In this document: piece by piece, positions 6,782 to 9,636 of the stretch
Position numbering within the stretch: position 1 is the first letter of the stretch
Layout of the letters: the number at the start of each line of letters is the position of its first letter
Assembly (NCBI GenBank): GCA_012030815.1
Contig: JAAUVF010000021.1
Coordinates: 1-9,636 of the forward strand
Reading direction: 5' to 3'
Source: Nanobdellota archaeon
GTDB lineage: Archaea; Thermoproteota; Nitrososphaeria; Nitrososphaerales; Nitrosopumilaceae
DNA: 9,636 bases
Made by a program: the position numbers and the translations under genes
The notes under the pieces: model-generated
The model's input: the letters and a program-made list of their open reading frames with translations, nothing else
What the model was told of the DNA's origin: nothing
The model's database searches: none

Positions 6782-7558
6782 CTAGCGATTCGTTGGATTT
6801 GTTAAACCTCTAACGTATACACATTGATCTGGTGATATGGCAGTCTCCGCCGGACTAATTTTTCTATCCGTTAATTTAGCTCCCGAGTTTCTAACAATTG
6901 CAAAAGGCTTTGATTCTGCAGCTTCACCCATCTTGTGATTTGCAATCGTTGCAAGATTATCTACAACTGCTTGGAATGTGACCTTCAATGGATTTCCATC
7001 CAAGTCTTTTTCTGCTCTCATATCTAAAACTGGTTCAATCCCTGCACATGCTACTGCAACACCTGATGTTCCGATACGAGAAGGCATCAACCTACTATCT
7101 ACTAAAATAATTCCTACATGGATTAAGAATTTTAAAAAAATCTTTCTTCTGATCTGTTCTGCTATGGTGTAGGGGTTTTTTGGATACAAAATTATTTTTC
7201 CCTTTTTAGCATTTGATTTATCGATTCCAGCATTTGGTGCCATTATATTATCTGCCGATGTAATGACAAACCCTGAAATTCCACCAAAGATTTTATCTGA
7301 TTCTCGTAAAATTATCTCTGCAATTTCTGCTTTAATCTGAAACTTGTTGGAAACCTCAATTCCTTCTTTTGATGCTTTGACACTGTTAAGATTAACTAAT
7401 CTTCCTTGGGAATTGGAGATATATTTTGTAGATATAACTATTACATCTCCGTCTTGTAGTTTTTCTTTATTTTTCTCTAATGTTTCTAACAACGCCTCAA
7501 AGACATCAAACTCACCTTCTTTTCTTTCTGAAAGTAAGGGTGATACGATAAGGGACAT
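6782..7558 (-). CDS. cofE: Coenzyme F420-0:L-glutamate ligase (CofE-like)
   Basis: The family joins L-glutamate to F420-0 in a GTP- and metal-dependent reaction, building the poly-glutamate tail of the deazaflavin cofactor. The chain has 258 residues, close to the usual archaeal length of about 250, and is intact. Recognisable blocks: GDVIVISTKYISNSQGR (37-53); ITSADNIMAPNAGIDKSN (about 98-115) with the family's NAGID-x-SN signature, followed by ILYPKNP; the block from DSRLMPSRIGTSGVAVACAG into EPVLDMRAEKDLDGNPL (153-189); and a C-terminal MGEAAESKPFAIVR. The usual D-T-x-G-R-P-x-R-x-G segment is here DSRLMPSRIG, so the nucleotide- or substrate-binding loop is diverged; I think this is typical of the lineage but cannot check. 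No other F420 genes lie in the window. The ATG at 7558 gives a sensible N terminus (MSLIVSPLLSERKEGE). A weak TATA-like element (ATAAAAAA on the minus strand, near 7581-7588) is about 26 nt upstream. Confidence 0.85.
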   Translation of the reverse strand: MSLIVSPLLSERKEGEFDVFEALLETLEKNKEKLQDGDVIVISTKYISNSQGRLVNLNSVKASKEGIEVSNKFQIKAEIAEIILRESDKIFGGISGFVITSADNIMAPNAGIDKSNAKKGKIILYPKNPYTIAEQIRRKIFLKFLIHVGIILVDSRLMPSRIGTSGVAVACAGIEPVLDMRAEKDLDGNPLKVTFQAVVDNLATIANHKMGEAAESKPFAIVRNSGAKLTDRKISPAETAISPDQCVYVRGLTNPTNR

Positions 7559-7618
7559 ACCTGCAATGATATTTCTTTTCTTTTTTATTGTTATGCTACA
7601 CCTAAAAGGTCTGAAAAG

Positions 7619-7626
7619 CTTTTAAT
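7619..7626 (+). promoter_or_regulatory. TATA box of the aconitase-family cluster
   Basis: CTTTTAAT is centred about 27 nt upstream of the ATG at 7650, in the 91-bp divergent gap after the CofE-like gene. The spacing fits a leaderless first gene of the cluster. Confidence 0.5.
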
Positions 7627-7649
7627 CTGTATAGAGGGTTTTTTCGATT

Positions 7650-8894
7650 ATGAACATTACTGAAAAATACTTGCACGTGCATCTGGTAGATCACAGGTAT
7701 CTCCAGACGATGTAATTTTTGCAAATGTCGATAAAGTAATGGTTCATGATGTATCTGGACCTGGTGTAATCAAAGTGTTTGATAAATTAAAAAAACAAGG
7801 AATTAACGTCGATAAACTATGGGATCCGACAAAAGTTTGGGTTGCAGAAGATCACTTTGTTCCTTCTGCTGATAAGATGTCTGCTGAAAATGTGATTAAA
7901 CTATCTAACTTCACAAAAATTATGGTATTGAAAAACATTTCAAATATGGTATGGGACAGTATGGAATATGTCACACTTTATCTCATGAAGAGGCATTAGT
8001 GTTACCTGGTGAAGTGTACGTTGGAGGTGACTCTCACACTAATACTACTGGGGCTCTTGGTTCTTTTGCTTGTGGACTTGGTCATACTGATGTAGCTTAT
8101 GTTTTGCTAAATGGAAAGATTTGGTTTAAGGTTCCTCATACATTATACTTTAAGCTAAATGGAAAACTCCCAGATCATGTGATGGCCAAAGATTTTATTT
8201 TAAAATTATTGGTGATATTTCCACTGAAGGTGGTGCATACAAAACAATGCAGTTTGGCGGAAGTGGGATCAGTGCAATGTCTGTTGAAAGTAGATTGACA
8301 ATGTGTAACATGACAACAGAGGCTGGAGCTAAAAATGGAATTGTTGAACCTGATCAAAAAGTAATTGACTATCTCACAAGTAGAGGTGCTAAAAATATCT
8401 CATTAGTTAATGGCGATGCTAATGCTGAATATGAAAAAATATACGAATATGAAGGATCTGAAATGGAACCGCTTATTGCAAAACCGTTTTCTCCAGAAAA
8501 CATTGCTATAGTGAGAGAAGCACCATCTGTAGAGTTGGACAAATCATACATTGGTTCTTGTACTGGTGCAAAGTATGAAGATTTGGAAGCCGCTGCTAAA
8601 ATACTAAAGGGAAGAAAAGTAAAGATTAGAACTGAAATCTTGCCAGCTTCCATTTCTATTTACAAACGAGCAATGGAAAATGGATTACTAACAATATTTT
8701 TAGATGCAGGTGTTACTGTAGGTCCACCCACATGCGGAGCATGTTGTGGTGCACATATGGGAGTTTTGGCAAAAGATGAAATCTGTATTAGTACTACAAA
8801 CAGAAATTTCCCAGGACGTATGGGTCATGTCGAGTCCCAAACATATCTCTCATCACCATTAGTAGCTGCTGCATCTGCAGTAACTGGAAAATAA
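7650..8894 (+). CDS. leuC: Aconitase-family large subunit, archaeal LeuC/homoaconitase type (three frameshifts)
   Basis: Large, 4Fe-4S subunit of 3-isopropylmalate dehydratase or homoaconitase type, which moves the hydroxyl group of a 2- or 3-hydroxy acid by dehydration and rehydration. The frame breaks at three A runs (7663-7667, 7915-7919, 8202-8205). Adding one A to each gives a continuous protein of 415 residues, matching the archaeal family of about 420. The cluster cysteines are Cys305 (IGSCTGAKYEDL), Cys363 and Cys366 (PPTCGACCGAHMG). GICHTLSHEEALVLPG (106-121) and YVGGDSHT (124-131) are also conserved blocks. Oddities: the usual SCTN is SCTG, and the usual P-G-S near residue 333 is PAS. 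The small subunit follows after 19 bp. Leucine synthesis is the default reading, but a second, bacterial-type LeuC follows, so this one may act on homoaconitate or another substrate. All active-site regions are retained, so I do not call a pseudogene. Confidence 0.85.
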
Positions 8895-8901
8895 CTGATC
8901 C

Positions 8902-8906
8902 GAGGG
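8902..8906 (+). promoter_or_regulatory. Shine-Dalgarno site for the small subunit
   Basis: GAGGG lies 7 nt before the TTG at 8914, in the 19-bp gap after the large subunit. It supports TTG as the start and translation from a shared message. Confidence 0.5.
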
Positions 8907-8913
8907 ACTTGAA

Positions 8914-9399
8914 TTGAAAGGTAACATCATAAAATACGAAAGAGACAATATTGATACTGACGTTATCATCCCTGGGCAATATCTCAAAGTTCATGACTAT
9001 GCAGAGCTTGCGTTACATGCTATGGAGGGACTTGATCCTGACTTTCATTCAAAAGTAAAAGAAGGAGATTTTATCTTAACTGGAAGAAATTTTGGTTGTG
9101 GTTCATCACGTGAGCATGCTCCGATAGCACTGTCTCATTCTGGAATAAAGGCAGTACTTGCATTATCTTTTGCAAGAATCTTTTATAGAAATGCTGTTGA
9201 TGGTGCATTTTTACTACCTATAGAAATTGATCAGGATGCATACTCTGATATTTCTGAAGGTGATCAAATTGATATTGATATTAAGACAAATCAAATCACT
9301 AACCTCACAAAAAATAAAACATACAAAATGAAACCATTCTCAGAGATTATTGGGAAAATTATAGAAGCTGGCGGTTTATTCAAATACAAACCAGATTAG
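8914..9399 (+). CDS. leuD: Aconitase-family small subunit, archaeal LeuD type
   Basis: Swivelling substrate-recognition subunit that pairs with the preceding large subunit. It has 161 residues, the compact archaeal length (bacterial LeuD is about 200). Conserved blocks are DNIDTDVIIPGQYL (11-24) and GRNFGCGSSREHAPIAL (57-73), followed by ALSFARIFYRNAVDGAFLLP (83-102). The loop after the first block reads YLKVHD (23-28). In characterised methanogen enzymes this loop influences substrate choice, with YLRT in homoaconitase and YLVY-like loops in isopropylmalate isomerase (from memory); YLKV matches neither exactly. The start is TTG, with a ribosome site 7 nt upstream. The third gene of the cluster begins about 8 bp after its stop. 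No indel is evident here. Confidence 0.9.
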   Translation: MKGNIIKYERDNIDTDVIIPGQYLKVHDYAELALHAMEGLDPDFHSKVKEGDFILTGRNFGCGSSREHAPIALSHSGIKAVLALSFARIFYRNAVDGAFLLPIEIDQDAYSDISEGDQIDIDIKTNQITNLTKNKTYKMKPFSEIIGKIIEAGGLFKYKPD

Positions 9400-9406
9400 G
9401 ATTAAA

Positions 9407-9636
9407 ATGGGAAAAACACTTTTTTGAAAAAAATTTGGGATGCTCATATTGTTGTAGAAAAACAAAACAGCCCATCCCTAATCTATATTGACAGGCATCT
9501 TGTTCATGAAGTAACTTCACCACAAGCATTTGATGGGCTTAGAATGAATAATCGCAAAGTGAGAAGACCTGATCTTACAATTGCAACAATGGATCATAAT
9601 GTTCCAACAGATAATAGGAAACTTCCTATTTTAGAT
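9407..9636 (+). CDS. leuC: 3-isopropylmalate dehydratase large subunit, bacterial LeuC type (partial, frameshifted start)
   Basis: The gene runs off the right edge; only about the first 75 of an expected 470 or so residues are present. From 9424 the frame reads [14 protein letters not shown], then [19 protein letters not shown] and [11 protein letters not shown], matching the N terminus of bacterial-type LeuC almost block for block (E. coli has a very similar [19 protein letters not shown]). ATG at 9407 gives MGKTLF and then meets a stop. Shortening the T6 run (9420-9425) and the A7 run (9427-9433) by one base each restores MGKTLFEKIWDAH, the expected family start. The alternative is that translation really begins at TTG 9424. 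The gene follows the small subunit by 7 bp, so it is probably co-transcribed. It is a different subfamily from the large subunit at 7650, and its own small subunit is likely beyond the window. Confidence 0.85.

Noticed and set aside
8369..8653. Minus-strand ORF opposite the large aconitase-family subunit
   Set aside because: The opposite strand encodes conserved family blocks including the first cluster cysteine; this is a shadow frame.
7650..8894. The first aconitase-family large subunit as a pseudogene
   Set aside because: All three breaks are one-base losses in A runs, and the repaired chain keeps the cluster cysteines and active-site blocks, so error is more likely than decay.

Overview
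The window looks like an AT-rich chromosomal segment of an ammonia-oxidising-type archaeon (Nitrososphaerota/Thaumarchaeota, most like the Nitrosopumilus group). The reasons are: a fused gamma-alpha plus beta 2-oxoacid:ferredoxin oxidoreductase of archaeal two-subunit type; a divergent archaeal F420-0:glutamate ligase; an archaeal-type aconitase-family pair next to a bacterial-type LeuC; TATA boxes centred about 25-28 nt before start codons; and several TTG starts. No mobile element, CRISPR array, tRNA or rRNA was seen. The taxonomic call is inference from gene content, not a database result.

Layout. At 45-419 (+) is a small protein with faint resemblance to haem-utilisation (HutX/ChuX-like) proteins. 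It is convergent with a very small minus-strand transcription unit: a TATA box near 572, a 29-codon ORF at 458-547, and a perfect hairpin followed by eight T at 418-446. At 605-1596 (-) is a glyoxylate/hydroxypyruvate-reductase-like D-2-hydroxyacid dehydrogenase. It is divergent from a 46-residue protein with eight cysteines (1650-1790, +), and one TATA element is correctly placed for both. At 1815-4701 (+) lies the 2-oxoacid:ferredoxin oxidoreductase operon. Next come two convergent hypothetical genes that overlap by 8 bp (4756-5189 + and 5182-5718 -), a small Met/Gly-rich protein (5818-6147, +), a minus-strand protein with a C-terminal membrane anchor (6187-6732) and a CofE-like ligase (6782-7558, -). 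From 7650 to the right edge is a plus-strand aconitase-superfamily cluster: an archaeal-type large subunit, an archaeal-type small subunit, and the start of a second, bacterial-type LeuC.

How the genes work together. The oxidoreductase interconverts 2-oxoacids and acyl-CoA with ferredoxin. The aconitase-family cluster isomerises isopropylmalate, and perhaps homoaconitate or a related hydroxy acid, for branched-chain or lysine-type amino acid synthesis. The hydroxyacid dehydrogenase would reduce small 2-oxoacids. The CofE-like enzyme would add glutamate to the deazaflavin F420. The window is therefore mostly housekeeping central and amino-acid metabolism plus lineage-specific small proteins.

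A major caveat is sequence quality. At least five genes are broken only by single-base indels inside homopolymers: the dehydrogenase once, the oxidoreductase alpha chain twice, the gene at 4756 once, the archaeal-type large subunit three times, and the second LeuC near its start. In every case the restored frame gives a continuous, family-like protein. I read these as sequencing or assembly errors rather than pseudogenes and annotate the genes across them.
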